This document shows positions 17,194-26,685 of a DNA stretch of 64,000 nucleotides, in pieces. The position numbers were made by a program, and so were the translations under genes. Source of the stretch: an uncultured bacterium (GTDB lineage: Bacteria > Bacteroidota > Rhodothermia > Rhodothermales > UBA10348); assembly GCA_943788505.1 (NCBI GenBank), contig CALSQR010000001.1:1178001-1242000 (forward strand), read 5' to 3'. The notes under the pieces are model-generated. The model ran no database searches, was not told where the DNA came from, and was given only the letters and a program-made list of their open reading frames with translations. Within the stretch, counting starts at the first letter, position 1; each line of letters opens with the position of its first letter.

Positions 17194-18519
17194 TCAGTCC
17201 CAGTCACGGGCAATGCGATACATTAATAGGGCAGCCCGCGTGGTCTGCATTGGCAGTGTCTTTAAATCCGCCCACTCTTCGAGTGTATGCGTACCACCGC
17301 CGGTCATTCCAAGTCCATCCAAGGCCATCGCGACATGACCAGCGGCAAACGAAACATCAGCTGCACCAGCTTCCCGAGGGTCTCCAGCTACGACAGGTCC
17401 ATAGCCTGCATGACGACTTGCTTGGTCAAATAGAGCCAGAAGCCGCTCATTCCCTGCAGTCATTCCCATGGGAGGATAGCTGTCACGAAAGCTAATCGAT
17501 GCAGACGTTCCTGGCAGATTATCCATTGCAAGTTGACGCATGCGAGATTTCACGTCATCCTTCTGCTCGGGTGAAATAGTGCGAAGATCGCCTGTTACAA
17601 TCGTGGTATCCGCTACAACATTTGTCTTTCCGAAGGCCGATCCTCTTGAATTCTCTTTATCAAATTCAACGGTCGTACCACCGATGATCATACCCGGGTT
17701 AAAGGTCAACAAATCTTCTCCAGCTAGATTTTCTTGGAACTGGGTGAGAATCCGTGCCGCTTCGTAGATCGAACCGTACCCGGTTTCCTCTGAAAAAATA
17801 GACGAGGAATGGGCCCGCGTTCCAGACGTGTGCAGTTCCCATCCAGTCCAACCCCTCCGGGCCAGAACGGCAGTGCCGGGATCTCCATCACCGGGCTCAA
17901 ATGCCAGTGCGATGTCAGCTTCCTGTGCCGCCGCGACCAGAGGCGCTCTTCCTACTTCCAGCGGATCTCCAGACGACTCCTCATCACCAATCAAGGCAAC
18001 GGTAACGATCATTTCATCGAGCAGACCTGCTTTGTGCAGCGCCCGAACGGCTTCTACAATAACCACATCCCCCCCTTTCATGTCGATTACACCGGGTCCC
18101 CTAGCTGTCTCTTCATCCACTCGCTCGAATCGCTGAAACGGACTGTCCGGTTCAAAAACAGTGTCAAGGTGGCCAATCAGAAGAAAGTGAGGGCCCGTAG
18201 TACCACGACGTGCAAATAAATGACCTGCACGCTGAAAAGCAGCTCCATCCAGCCATTCAGTTTCAAATCCCAAAGCGGTCAGCTCGTTATCAAAAACCTG
18301 ACCTACTTCCCGTACCCCATCGAAATTCATGGAGCCGGAATTGATGTTGACAACTCGCTCCAAGAAGGAAATGGCATTTTCAACACCTTCGTCCACATGG
18401 GCTACGATCAGGTTTTCTGTGTCATCGAGTGCCTGACGGGCAGATACATCACTTGTGAGGGCCATGAGCATGAGGGAAAGAATGGCAAAGAGACGGGTGA
18501 AGATTCGGCGTTTTGTCAT
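17194..18519 (-). CDS. Secreted M20-family metallopeptidase (glutamate carboxypeptidase-like)
   Basis: A 441-residue zinc peptidase with an N-terminal signal peptide (LMLMALTSDVSARQ). M20 ligands are seen in order: IGHLDTVFE near 110, GVIDMKGG near 145, GDEESSGDPLEVGR near 180 (catalytic and bridging Glu pair), AFEPGD near 205, and a late GGGTHTLEEW His near 415. The dimerisation domain between about 215 and 325 is intact. It likely removes C-terminal residues from periplasmic peptides. It lies 135 bp upstream of ada on the same strand and is divergent from cutC. Confidence 0.88.
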   Translation of the reverse strand: MTKRRIFTRLFAILSLMLMALTSDVSARQALDDTENLIVAHVDEGVENAISFLERVVNINSGSMNFDGVREVGQVFDNELTALGFETEWLDGAAFQRAGHLFARRGTTGPHFLLIGHLDTVFEPDSPFQRFERVDEETARGPGVIDMKGGDVVIVEAVRALHKAGLLDEMIVTVALIGDEESSGDPLEVGRAPLVAAAQEADIALAFEPGDGDPGTAVLARRGWTGWELHTSGTRAHSSSIFSEETGYGSIYEAARILTQFQENLAGEDLLTFNPGMIIGGTTVEFDKENSRGSAFGKTNVVADTTIVTGDLRTISPEQKDDVKSRMRQLAMDNLPGTSASISFRDSYPPMGMTAGNERLLALFDQASRHAGYGPVVAGDPREAGAADVSFAAGHVAMALDGLGMTGGGTHTLEEWADLKTLPMQTTRAALLMYRIARDWD

Positions 18520-18607
18520 GATGACTTAGTCGTAGATTGCAGAGCCCAACATAAAAAGGCCCGTACAGCACGGACCAACGTTGGCTCGTCAAAATAGCGC
18601 TTTGGTA

Positions 18608-19327
18608 ATGATTCCTCTCGAAATATGTATTGATTGTACTGATCTCCATTCGGCGCTCGCTTCCGCTCGCGCCGCCTCGGAGGGAGGAGCTTCGCGAATT
18701 GAGTGTTGTGCTAGCATGTCCGAAGACGGCCTGACCCCGGATTCACAGGTTATCGCCACCATCAGGGACATTGTACCCCCTGACCTGTTGATTCTGGCTA
18801 TGATCCGCCCGAATCCCGGAAATTTTGAGGTTGAAAAGCCAGACATCAAAAGGATGATCGCCAGCATGGACAAAATGACGCGTGCTGGAGCCGACGGTGT
18901 TGTGTTCGGATGTATTCGTGGCGACGAAATAGACCAACCAGCATTGAGAGCGCTGACTTCCGCAGCCGATTCTCTCGGACTGGAGACCACGTTTCACCGT
19001 GCATTCGACGCACTCATCGACCCGGTCCTCGCATGCAATCTACTGGCCGATGCTGGAATCGACCGCATCTTGTCAAGCGGCATTCCATGGGGGCAACCCG
19101 GATCAGCGGTGGACGGAATTCCCGTACTCACTGAGGTGCTGAATACTCTCGAAGACCGGATTGAGCTTGTCGTAGGCGGCGGTATTGGACAAGAAACCAT
19201 CCCGATTGTCGTAGAGGCGCTAGCGGACCTGGGAATGATGTCGCTACACGCGTACTCTTCCGTACTCACGAATGGCGTTACAGACGAGCATAAAGTGCGG
19301 GGACTTTTGGCTCAGATCCCCACCTAA
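18608..19327 (+). CDS. cutC: CutC family protein
   Basis: A 239-residue TIM-barrel protein of the CutC family. Diagnostic stretches are LEICIDCTDLHSA, GGASRIECCASMSEDGLTPD, AMIRPNPGNF, and late VGGGI followed by SLHAYSS (usually FH.S). CutC was named for copper homeostasis in E. coli, but direct copper handling has been questioned and its enzyme activity is unknown. I start at ATG 18608; the longer frame begins with TTG 18581 and adds nine residues not expected in the family. It converges on the DksA-like gene with a 2-bp gap. Confidence 0.88.
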   Translation: MIPLEICIDCTDLHSALASARAASEGGASRIECCASMSEDGLTPDSQVIATIRDIVPPDLLILAMIRPNPGNFEVEKPDIKRMIASMDKMTRAGADGVVFGCIRGDEIDQPALRALTSAADSLGLETTFHRAFDALIDPVLACNLLADAGIDRILSSGIPWGQPGSAVDGIPVLTEVLNTLEDRIELVVGGGIGQETIPIVVEALADLGMMSLHAYSSVLTNGVTDEHKVRGLLAQIPT

Positions 19328-19329
19328 AA

Positions 19330-19665
19330 TCAAGCTCGAGCCGCACACGGAACGCATAGCCTGCTTTCGGGCCGGATCTCAAGCCTGCCTTGTGGTATAT
19401 CGTTCCCGCACTTGACGCACGAACCGTAGGTACCATCCTCAATTGCCTTTAGCGCCCGCTCGATAGCAACCAGTCGCTTTTCATTCCTGCCCCGGCCGGC
19501 ATTGGAGATGCTCTGTGCCTGTATCGCCTCCATGCGGGTCAGGCGTCCGATGGCATTATCGGGCACAATACTGCTATCCGCTGTCCCTTCTTCTCCCAAC
19601 TCGGCCTGAATCGCCGTGCGCAACTCTAGAAGTAGTAGCCGAAAGTGTTGTAGATCGATGGCCAT
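19330..19665 (-). CDS. TraR/DksA-type zinc-finger protein
   Basis: A 111-residue protein with an N-terminal coiled-coil-forming helix and a C-terminal C4 zinc finger, CVKCGND about 17 residues before LCVPCA. The helical part ends in RLVAIERALKAIEDGTYGSC, the usual DksA-family junction. It lacks most of the DksA globular domain and the DxxDxA tip is not obvious, so it is better called a TraR/YbiI-type protein that may bind the RNA polymerase secondary channel. Confidence 0.8.
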   Translation of the reverse strand: MAIDLQHFRLLLLELRTAIQAELGEEGTADSSIVPDNAIGRLTRMEAIQAQSISNAGRGRNEKRLVAIERALKAIEDGTYGSCVKCGNDIPQGRLEIRPESRLCVPCAARA

Positions 19666-19778
19666 GGAATAAGCCTAATTCAGGTGTGGATTCGCTCATC
19701 AACACAAACATACGATTCGATGTCTGCCTTTTCACTGAACAGGGAATATGATCAAATCCTCTAGCGAGCGGTCCTCGG

Positions 19779-20135
19779 TTAGAGATCTGCGCTAAACCGC
19801 TCACTGATATCCTGTTCTGTTCGCGTCATGATCCGAATGCACGCAAGAATGACTACGCCTAAGGCAAGCAATACGTCTGATATGTCCCCCATGCCAGGAA
19901 CAAGCACGCGGATGAAAGCCAAGGCTGCGAGAATCCAACCAATACGAATGGTTTGAACGCCAGAAGCCTTCTGAGCAAAATCCCATCGTTCCTGACTCGA
20001 CATGGACGAGGGCATGCGATAGCCATAGAGATGATTGATTTTACTAGGTGGACGGTTGATGAGTAGCCAACCAGCGCCAAGGAATACCAGGGCTGTCAGA
20101 CCGAGTGTGATCGTAAACGGATTGAATAGATTCAT
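19779..20135 (-). CDS. SdpI-family membrane protein
   Basis: A 118-residue protein with three hydrophobic segments. The central NHLYGYRMPSSMSSQERWDFAQKASG matches the SdpI/YhfL signature (GYRT....S.E.W..A...). In Bacillus, SdpI gives immunity to the toxin SdpC and signals through SdpR, but the family is wide and most members have no toxin partner. None is seen here. It lies upstream of the DksA-like gene on the same strand with 113 bp between them. Confidence 0.82.
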   Translation of the reverse strand: MNLFNPFTITLGLTALVFLGAGWLLINRPPSKINHLYGYRMPSSMSSQERWDFAQKASGVQTIRIGWILAALAFIRVLVPGMGDISDVLLALGVVILACIRIMTRTEQDISERFSADL

Positions 20136-20273
20136 ATCCTACCTCACCAAAAGGTGCATCTGTGACACCAAATTCCTAGAATGCCCAGACAGGACATCCT
20201 TCCCTGTATCATACGCGGACTTTACCGCCCGGATTCAACAAACTACTGCCACTAATCCACTCTCGCTAACCCG

Positions 20274-22505
20274 TTGTCCCACATCAAAACACCTGGAGGC
20301 TGGTCCTCCATTTGGTATACCTTCCGCAAGGCCAGAGAAGCTGGTGGGATTATGCGCATGTTTCGATCCATGCGCACCCGAAACGCATGCAAAACGTGCG
20401 CGGTTGGGATGGGTGGACAAGCTGGAGGTATGGTGAACGAGACCGGGGAATTTCCAGAGTTTTGCAAAAAGAGTATCCAGGCGATGGGCGCAGACCTGCA
20501 ACCTCCGATTGCCACATCATTTTGGGAGAGGCACCCCTTAGATCGTCTGGCATCCATGAGTCCAAGGCAGCTCGAACATTGTGGTAGGTTGGCACATCCG
20601 GTAGTGCGAGAGCCAGGAACGTCTACATATCAGGAAACTACGTGGGACCGAGCGCTGGACTTGATTGCTGATAAATATGTACGAACTAAGCCCGATAACA
20701 CCTTTTTTTATGTCTCCGGTCGCAGTAGCAACGAGGCGGGCTTCTTACTTCAGCTTTTTGCTCGACTCTACGGCACGAACAATGTGAACAACTGCAGTTA
20801 CTACTGCCATCAAGCAAGTGGTGTAGGGCTTGCGAGTGTGACCGGAAGCGGTACAGCCACCGTGATGCTTGAGGATTTAGATCTGGCGGATCTGGTTTTT
20901 GTGATTGGAGCTAACCCGGCTAGTAATCATCCCCGATTGATGAAGTCCCTGATGAAGGTTCGGCGTCGTGGTGGGGATGTCATCGTCATCAATACCATTC
21001 GTGAGCCCGGTCTTGAGCGCTTTAGCGTACCCTCCGACCCTCGTTCGCTCGTTTTTGGTAGCAACATCGCCTCGAAAATCGTTCAGCCACATATCGGGGG
21101 TGACCTCGCGCTCATTCTGGGGATGGCCAAGCACCTCATCGAAACAGACCGCACGGACGAAGCCTTTATAAAGAACCACACTCGTGGCTTCACAGCTTTC
21201 AAAGACCATGTAGAATCGTTGAGCTGGTCGAAGATCGAACAGCAGAGCGGACTGACGCGCGAGGAAATCGTGGCGACAACGGACATGTATGCGAGGGCTG
21301 ATCGCGTCATTTTTTCTTGGGCAATGGGTATTACCCATCACGCACACGGAACAGCCACGGTACAAGCTATTGCTGCGCTGGCTATGCTGAGGGGGCAATT
21401 GGGTAAACCTGGAAGTGGATTGATGCCGATTCGAGGACACTCTAATGTGCAAGGAATTGGCTCTGTAGGTGTCACTCCAACCTTAAAAAAGGCAATTTTT
21501 GATAGGCTTTCTTCCTCTTACGGATTAGACCTCCCAACCGGACCCGGCCTCGATACCATGGGCTGCATGGAAGCATCGGAGTCTGGTCAGATGCGCATTG
21601 CCTTTAACCTTGGCGGTAATCTATTCGGATCTAATCCTGATTCTGGATGGGCGGCCCGGGCGATGTCCGAGCTGGATCTGCAGGTCTTCATGAGCACAAC
21701 GTTGAACACCGGACACGCCCGGGCCGCTAAAACCCAAATTATCCTTCCCGTATTGGCTCGAGACGAAGAACCGGTGCCTACTACCCAGGAGTCCATGTTC
21801 AACTTCGTACGGATGAGCGATGGAGGGGAGCCACGCTTTGATGGACCACGTAGTGAGGTGGCTATACTGGCCGATATAGCCGGACGAATCACTCGAAAAC
21901 TGGAACTGCGTCAGTCGAATCAAGCTGTGCCAGAGCAAGCTCAGCAAATGACACGACTTCAATCCCTCAAATGGGGTGAGTTAACAGATACGGCTGGTAT
22001 CCGGTCGATGATCGCAACCGTAGTCCCCGGATGGAAGGCCTTATCGGACATGGATTCTGGCGGCCCCGAGTTTCAAATTGAAGGACGTACGTTTCACACC
22101 CCTCGCTTTGGTACTGAAGATGGACGAGCCGTTTTTCACACCACTCCCCTGCCGAGCCTGGATACCGCGAAAGAGGGATTACGGCTGATGACTATTCGCT
22201 CCGAGGGTCAGTTTAATACGGTCGTTTATGAGGAGGAGGATACCTACCGAGGCCCAGATCGGCGCGACGTCATCCTGCTTCACCCGGATGACATCAAACA
22301 AAATGGCCTCACGGACGGAGCACGCGTTACTATCGCCGGCCCGGCAGGCCGTATGCCCTATGTCAAAGTCTTCGGATTTGAACGCATTAAACCAGGTAGT
22401 GCTGCCATGTACTTCCCAGAAGCAAATATCCTCCTCGATCGGTCTAGCGATCCAAAAAGTCGAACTCCTGCTTTCAAAGGAACACGTATAACTCTTCATG
22501 TCTGA
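20274..22505 (+). CDS. YdeP-type molybdopterin oxidoreductase (formate dehydrogenase-like)
   Basis: A 743-residue FdhF/YdeP-family enzyme that should bind molybdenum bis-guanine dinucleotide. It has NACKTCAVGMGGQ near residue 38, a YYCHQASGVGLA segment near 180 at the place of the catalytic residue, VIGANPASNHPRLM, GITHHAHGTATVQAIAALAMLRG, GRHSNVQG-like RGHSNVQGIGS, and a C-terminal molybdopterin-dinucleotide domain (DVILLHPDDIKQNGL). Family function is unsettled; YdeP is tied to acid resistance in E. coli. The start is TTG 20274, since the conserved PGGWSSIWYTF begins six residues later and no ATG lies closer. It overlaps the cupin gene by 8 bases. Confidence 0.85.
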   Translation: MSHIKTPGGWSSIWYTFRKAREAGGIMRMFRSMRTRNACKTCAVGMGGQAGGMVNETGEFPEFCKKSIQAMGADLQPPIATSFWERHPLDRLASMSPRQLEHCGRLAHPVVREPGTSTYQETTWDRALDLIADKYVRTKPDNTFFYVSGRSSNEAGFLLQLFARLYGTNNVNNCSYYCHQASGVGLASVTGSGTATVMLEDLDLADLVFVIGANPASNHPRLMKSLMKVRRRGGDVIVINTIREPGLERFSVPSDPRSLVFGSNIASKIVQPHIGGDLALILGMAKHLIETDRTDEAFIKNHTRGFTAFKDHVESLSWSKIEQQSGLTREEIVATTDMYARADRVIFSWAMGITHHAHGTATVQAIAALAMLRGQLGKPGSGLMPIRGHSNVQGIGSVGVTPTLKKAIFDRLSSSYGLDLPTGPGLDTMGCMEASESGQMRIAFNLGGNLFGSNPDSGWAARAMSELDLQVFMSTTLNTGHARAAKTQIILPVLARDEEPVPTTQESMFNFVRMSDGGEPRFDGPRSEVAILADIAGRITRKLELRQSNQAVPEQAQQMTRLQSLKWGELTDTAGIRSMIATVVPGWKALSDMDSGGPEFQIEGRTFHTPRFGTEDGRAVFHTTPLPSLDTAKEGLRLMTIRSEGQFNTVVYEEEDTYRGPDRRDVILLHPDDIKQNGLTDGARVTIAGPAGRMPYVKVFGFERIKPGSAAMYFPEANILLDRSSDPKSRTPAFKGTRITLHV

Positions 22506-22989
22506 CCCTACTTCTCGAGCCCAAGCTCTCATCAACCGAGATAATATGCAGCCGCATCCTGAGGGAGGCTGGTACGTAGAGTTGTTTCGCTCCGAGAAAA
22601 CCGTTTCTCCCGACGATGGCCGCTCCACCCGTAGTGCGCTCACAACGATTCACTTCCTACTGGCTGGATCCGGACCGAACGGGCGCAGCAGGCTGCATCG
22701 TGTCCATTCAGATGAGGTTTGGCATCATCTGGAAGGCTCTCCGCTCGAACTGATTTGTCTGGCTCCGGACATGAAATCGATAAACCGAATAATGCTGGGA
22801 CCAGACTCTCCCACCTACATCATTCCGGCTGATTATTGGCAGGCAGCCACCACAACAGGGGACTTTACGCTTGTGGCATGCTCTGTTGGACCGGGATTTG
22901 ATTTCGATGATTTTGCCATGGCGTCTGATTTACCCGATGATGAGGCAATGCTTCGCTCGAATCATCCAGATCTTGTCGACTTCCTATAA
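22498..22989 (+). CDS. DUF985 cupin protein
   Basis: A 163-residue single-cupin protein matching DUF985: QPHPEGGWYVELFRS at the N-terminus, SALTTIHFLL, HRVHSDEVWHHLEGSPLEL, and FTLVACSVGPGFDFDDFAMA at the end. Some members are reported as sugar epimerase-like or sugar-binding, but no activity is certain. It begins inside the 3' end of the YdeP-type gene, so the two are co-translated. Confidence 0.88.
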   Translation: MSDPTSRAQALINRDNMQPHPEGGWYVELFRSEKTVSPDDGRSTRSALTTIHFLLAGSGPNGRSRLHRVHSDEVWHHLEGSPLELICLAPDMKSINRIMLGPDSPTYIIPADYWQAATTTGDFTLVACSVGPGFDFDDFAMASDLPDDEAMLRSNHPDLVDFL

Positions 22990-23055
22990 AATGGGGGGAT
23001 CCAATGTTGGTATACCGTCATTCTACCCACTCATCTTCCGACAAATAGCGCAATC

Positions 23056-23715
23056 ATGGCCAACAATAAAATCCTCGCATTCGAAGGCTCGACTCACACG
23101 GTCACCTGGGACGGAAATCTGTGTATTCATGCCGAAGAGTGTGTCCGAACAGATAGCTCCCTGTTTGAGAAAGACCGTAACCCATTTGCCCAGCCCGATT
23201 TGGTAGCTGAAGGCGAGTTGGATGCGCAGGTGAAGCGCTGCCCTTCAGGTGCCTTGTCATGGTTTCGAAATGGAGAACCTACACCAGAGCCTGCAGAGCT
23301 AGAAAACACGGTCACGGTCGTACCGAATGGCCCATTGTATGTGCGAGGCGATCTTGAAATAGAGGGAATCGACGAACCAGGCCATTCCGTTCATAGACGG
23401 GTTGCACTCTGCCGTTGTGGCCATTCCAAAAACAAACCATTCTGCGATAACAGTCATATCGAGGCAGGTTTCAGTGACACTGGTGCAGTCGGAAGAGAAG
23501 GTCCAGGTTTCAGTGAGGCTGGTGGAAAGCTGCTTATTACTCCCCGACCCAATGGATCTCTTCTGGTCAGAGGCAATGTGTCAGTGCGGGCCGCAAGCGG
23601 CTGCGTTCGGTGGAAGGGTGAGAAAGTCTCACTATGTCGGTGCGGCCACTCAGCAAAGATGCCTTTCTGTGATGCCAGCCACAAACAGCATAATTTTGAG
23701 GCGGATGGCGCGTAG
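23056..23715 (+). CDS. Iron-sulfur protein with ferredoxin-like domain and two CDGSH domains
   Basis: A 219-residue protein with three predicted Fe-S sites. Residues 5-75 are a Fer4_19-type domain (LCIHAEECV and later KRCPSGALSWF). Then come two CDGSH zinc-finger-like domains with 3-Cys-1-His [2Fe-2S] ligands, CRCGHSKNKPFCDNSH near 118 and CRCGHSAKMPFCDASH near 195. The usual Gly after CD is Asn in the first and Ala in the second. Redox or Fe-S transfer is the likely role. It follows the molybdoenzyme and cupin by 66 bp, so a shared redox function is possible. Confidence 0.9.
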   Translation: MANNKILAFEGSTHTVTWDGNLCIHAEECVRTDSSLFEKDRNPFAQPDLVAEGELDAQVKRCPSGALSWFRNGEPTPEPAELENTVTVVPNGPLYVRGDLEIEGIDEPGHSVHRRVALCRCGHSKNKPFCDNSHIEAGFSDTGAVGREGPGFSEAGGKLLITPRPNGSLLVRGNVSVRAASGCVRWKGEKVSLCRCGHSAKMPFCDASHKQHNFEADGA

Positions 23716-23772
23716 TCTTCCCACCTCGAACGATTTATCCAGCGATACCTCGAACACACCTTTTCACTTGCC

Positions 23773-24789
23773 ATGTCCTGCGTCGTAGCCGCCTTCTACA
23801 AATTCGCCTCGATCAGTGACCCAGAATTCTTCCGAGAAGAGTTGGAATCGGTCCTAGATCGACTAGAAGTGAGGGGTACCGTGCTGGTTGCCTCTGAAGG
23901 CATCAATGGCACCGTTTCTGGATCACGCGACGGAATCGATGGAATGCTAACTCACCTGCGTGCTCAACGTGGATTCTCTGACCTGGAGCACAAAGAGTCG
24001 ATTTCCGAAAAGTGTCCCTTCCTGAGAACAAAGGTGCGCCTGAAGAAAGAGATCGTCACATTGGGTATCCAAGGCGTTGACCCCAACAGGGTCGTTGGAA
24101 CGTATGTAGATCCGGAAAACTGGAATGACCTGATTTCCCGCGACGATGTCCTTTTAATCGACACTCGCAACGATTACGAAGTTCAGGTCGGCACATTTAA
24201 AGGAGCCGTTAATCCAGAAACTACCTCATTCAGAGAATTCCCTGACTATGTCGGATCCAGCCTAGACCCCTCTCATCACCGCAAAGTAGCCATGTTTTGC
24301 ACTGGTGGCATCCGATGTGAAAAAGCGACTTCCTGGATGAAAGACCAAGGATTTGAAGAAGTCTACCATTTGAAGGGAGGTATCCTCAAATATCTCGAAA
24401 CCGTCGAGGCAGACGAGTCCTTATGGGATGGAGAATGTTTTGTCTTTGACGGTCGGGTTACTGTCGATCACGACCTTCAGCCTGGTCAATACGAAATGTG
24501 CCATGCCTGCAGAATGCCCATTTCTGAAGAGGACATGGCTAATGACGCGTATATACCAGGTGTAAGTTGCCCCCACTGCCACGGCAAGCTCAGCGAAGAA
24601 GATCGCGAAAGAATGCGCGAACGTCAGCGCCAAATAGACCTAGCCAAGGAGCGCGGAGAACCACACATCGGAGGCGAGATTGAATCTCTTTGGGAGAAGA
24701 AGCGAAATGCGAAACGAGCGCTCAAAGAGCGTCAGCGAATTGCTCGGGAAGCCTCGTCGGCTTCTGGTGACCCAACTACGTCTTACTGA
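23773..24789 (+). CDS. trhO: tRNA uridine-34 hydroxylase TrhO
   Basis: A 338-residue rhodanese-related enzyme (YceA/TrhO) that makes 5-hydroxyuridine at the wobble position of tRNA, using O2. An acylphosphatase-like N-terminal domain precedes the rhodanese domain with active [12 protein letters not shown] (Cys about 176) and [11 protein letters not shown]; the C-terminus has a Cys4 zinc ribbon (CHACRMP and CPHCHGK) and a basic helix. The C-terminal 40 residues are highly charged. Its 3' end overlaps the convergent lipoprotein gene by 7 bases. Confidence 0.93.
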   Translation: MSCVVAAFYKFASISDPEFFREELESVLDRLEVRGTVLVASEGINGTVSGSRDGIDGMLTHLRAQRGFSDLEHKESISEKCPFLRTKVRLKKEIVTLGIQGVDPNRVVGTYVDPENWNDLISRDDVLLIDTRNDYEVQVGTFKGAVNPETTSFREFPDYVGSSLDPSHHRKVAMFCTGGIRCEKATSWMKDQGFEEVYHLKGGILKYLETVEADESLWDGECFVFDGRVTVDHDLQPGQYEMCHACRMPISEEDMANDAYIPGVSCPHCHGKLSEEDRERMRERQRQIDLAKERGEPHIGGEIESLWEKKRNAKRALKERQRIAREASSASGDPTTSY

Positions 24790-25379
24790 TTTTCTGACGG
24801 TGGCGTGATCATAATGTGTGCCCGCCAATCACCTGGGAGCATCAACCAAGGGGCCCCAGGGCCTGCCGCTGTGGTCGGAAGACCAGTAGTCTCGGCCGTG
24901 GCGTACGGCGTGTAAATCACGTAGCGAAGCTGTGAATTTACCACCTCACCTGAAGCCTCATCGTAACTGGCGTTATCTCCGTAGCGGATGTACAGAGTCG
25001 TTGGCGTGGTCGGAAAGGCTAGCGTTCCAGCTTCGATCTCTTCGCCACGAGCTACTACACTTTCGCCTCCGCTCATTCCTTCAGCCCGAAGGTCGCGTCC
25101 TCTGGACATGTACTCTTCTAGATCGCTGTGGAAACAGACTACTTCAAAATTGTCTGCCCCAGGATTATCTGCCACGCAGGTCAGCTCATTACTCCCTTCG
25201 CGCACGACCCGATACGTGCCGTCATCTTTATAGGCTAGGACTCGAGCAGCTTCCTTCATTTCATCCGGTGCCGCCGCGAGGGCCTGATTGATCAGATGGG
25301 CATCGCCGGACGATTGCGCGCAAGCAGCATTCGACAGCATTAGCGTAACTAGAAGGAGTGTTGATAGGAATCTAGACAT
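24783..25379 (-). CDS. Secreted protein of unknown function
   Basis: A 198-residue exported protein. The signal peptide runs to about NAACAQ; both a lipoprotein Cys and signal peptidase I cleavage after Ala-Gln are possible because the lipobox is poor. The body is beta-rich, with [19 protein letters not shown] and [19 protein letters not shown] and a terminal [17 protein letters not shown] strand, but I do not recognise a domain. I start at ATG 25379; the frame is open 24 codons further upstream but the signal peptide begins here. It overlaps the end of trhO. Confidence 0.6.
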   Translation of the reverse strand: MSRFLSTLLLVTLMLSNAACAQSSGDAHLINQALAAAPDEMKEAARVLAYKDDGTYRVVREGSNELTCVADNPGADNFEVVCFHSDLEEYMSRGRDLRAEGMSGGESVVARGEEIEAGTLAFPTTPTTLYIRYGDNASYDEASGEVVNSQLRYVIYTPYATAETTGLPTTAAGPGAPWLMLPGDWRAHIMITPPSENQ

Positions 25380-25600
25380 AACGGCGGCTGGTCTGTGATC
25401 GAAGGAATCTGAACGCGTAGTATACGAGATAGGCACAAAACCAAGAATCACCTAGCAAATATTGTTTAGATCAATTGGTTAGTACCCATTGTCGAGTGGC
25501 AAAAAATCTACCCTTCCATTAACCCGTGACCACTCACTGATCCATACTTTCTGTTACCTTTCAGTGACATCCGAATCCCGCTTCAACCGTACTCCAAACT

Positions 25601-26587
25601 ATGAATATTGCCATTCTCGGACCCGGTGGCATCGCCGATGATCAACATGCACCAGCCGTGATAGCTCATCCTGACGCGACGCTCTGGTCCGTCTTGAGTC
25701 GATCTCAGGATCGAGCAATGGAGTTTGCGAATCGACATTCCTTGGCTGCTCCGAGTCCCGCCCATACAGATCTCGACTCGTTGCTGAAGGATCCAGACCT
25801 GGATGCAGTCATCATCGCAACGCCAGATCGTTTGCACGCATCCCAAGTGATAGCGGCCGCAAAGGCTGCGAAACATGTATTGCTTGAAAAGCCGATGGCC
25901 ACCTCACTTCCTGAATGCGATGAGATGATCGTAGCGTGTAATCAGGCCAACGTGACGCTAGCAATGGGGTATCATTTACGATGGCACGCTGGGCATCGGC
26001 GTATTCGAAACGCAGTAGCTAATGGGCTTATCGGGGCAATTCGTCACATGCGGTTGCATTGGACATTCGCAGCGCCTGACGATACGAACTGGAGATCCAG
26101 TACCGAAACAGGAAGATGGTGGGCTCTGGCAGCCAACGGAACACATTGCCTCGACATCATCCGATGGTTTATGCTCCCGACACAAGGAGAAATCACAGAC
26201 GTTCGCTGCCTCGTAAGCCGCGCCAAGTTTGGCAGTCCCCACGATGAGACCTCCATTGTCTTGCTCCATTTCGAATCGGGTGCTACAGCCGAGTTTTCGG
26301 TTTCGGTCCAGTTTGCATCGGAGTCCCGAATTGAACTCTATGGAGATAATGGCAACGTCCAAATGGAAGGAACCATGGGGCGTCACGGCGCCGGTGAGAT
26401 TCAAGTGAACGGACAACCATTTGCGTATGAGGTTGCCAATCCATTTTTACTTGAGTTAGATGATTTTATCACGGCGGTGCAGGAAAAACGGACCCCGGAA
26501 GTCTCCATGCAGGAAGGACGAAATAACGTGGCAACGCTGCTGCAAGCTATCGAAGCATCCGGAGTCGATTCATATCATTCAGCGTAG
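25601..26587 (+). CDS. Gfo/Idh/MocA family NAD(P)-dependent oxidoreductase
   Basis: A 328-residue sugar- or inositol-dehydrogenase-like enzyme. The Rossmann start is AILGPGGIADDQHAP, the EKP motif is HVLLEKPMATS near residue 93, and the catalytic NGTHCLDIIRWF His is near 182. The C-terminal alpha/beta domain runs to the end (FITAVQEKRTPEVSMQEGRNNV). The substrate is not readable. It follows a 221-bp divergent intergenic region and is probably monocistronic. Confidence 0.88.
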   Translation: MNIAILGPGGIADDQHAPAVIAHPDATLWSVLSRSQDRAMEFANRHSLAAPSPAHTDLDSLLKDPDLDAVIIATPDRLHASQVIAAAKAAKHVLLEKPMATSLPECDEMIVACNQANVTLAMGYHLRWHAGHRRIRNAVANGLIGAIRHMRLHWTFAAPDDTNWRSSTETGRWWALAANGTHCLDIIRWFMLPTQGEITDVRCLVSRAKFGSPHDETSIVLLHFESGATAEFSVSVQFASESRIELYGDNGNVQMEGTMGRHGAGEIQVNGQPFAYEVANPFLLELDDFITAVQEKRTPEVSMQEGRNNVATLLQAIEASGVDSYHSA

Positions 26588-26685
26588 CTACTTCCTGTAG
26601 CATCGGAAAGGATTTGATCTTCAAACTGAACCGTTGGCTCACGACCGTAGTTAAATTGCTTTTAGTCCCTTATCAAAGACATACA

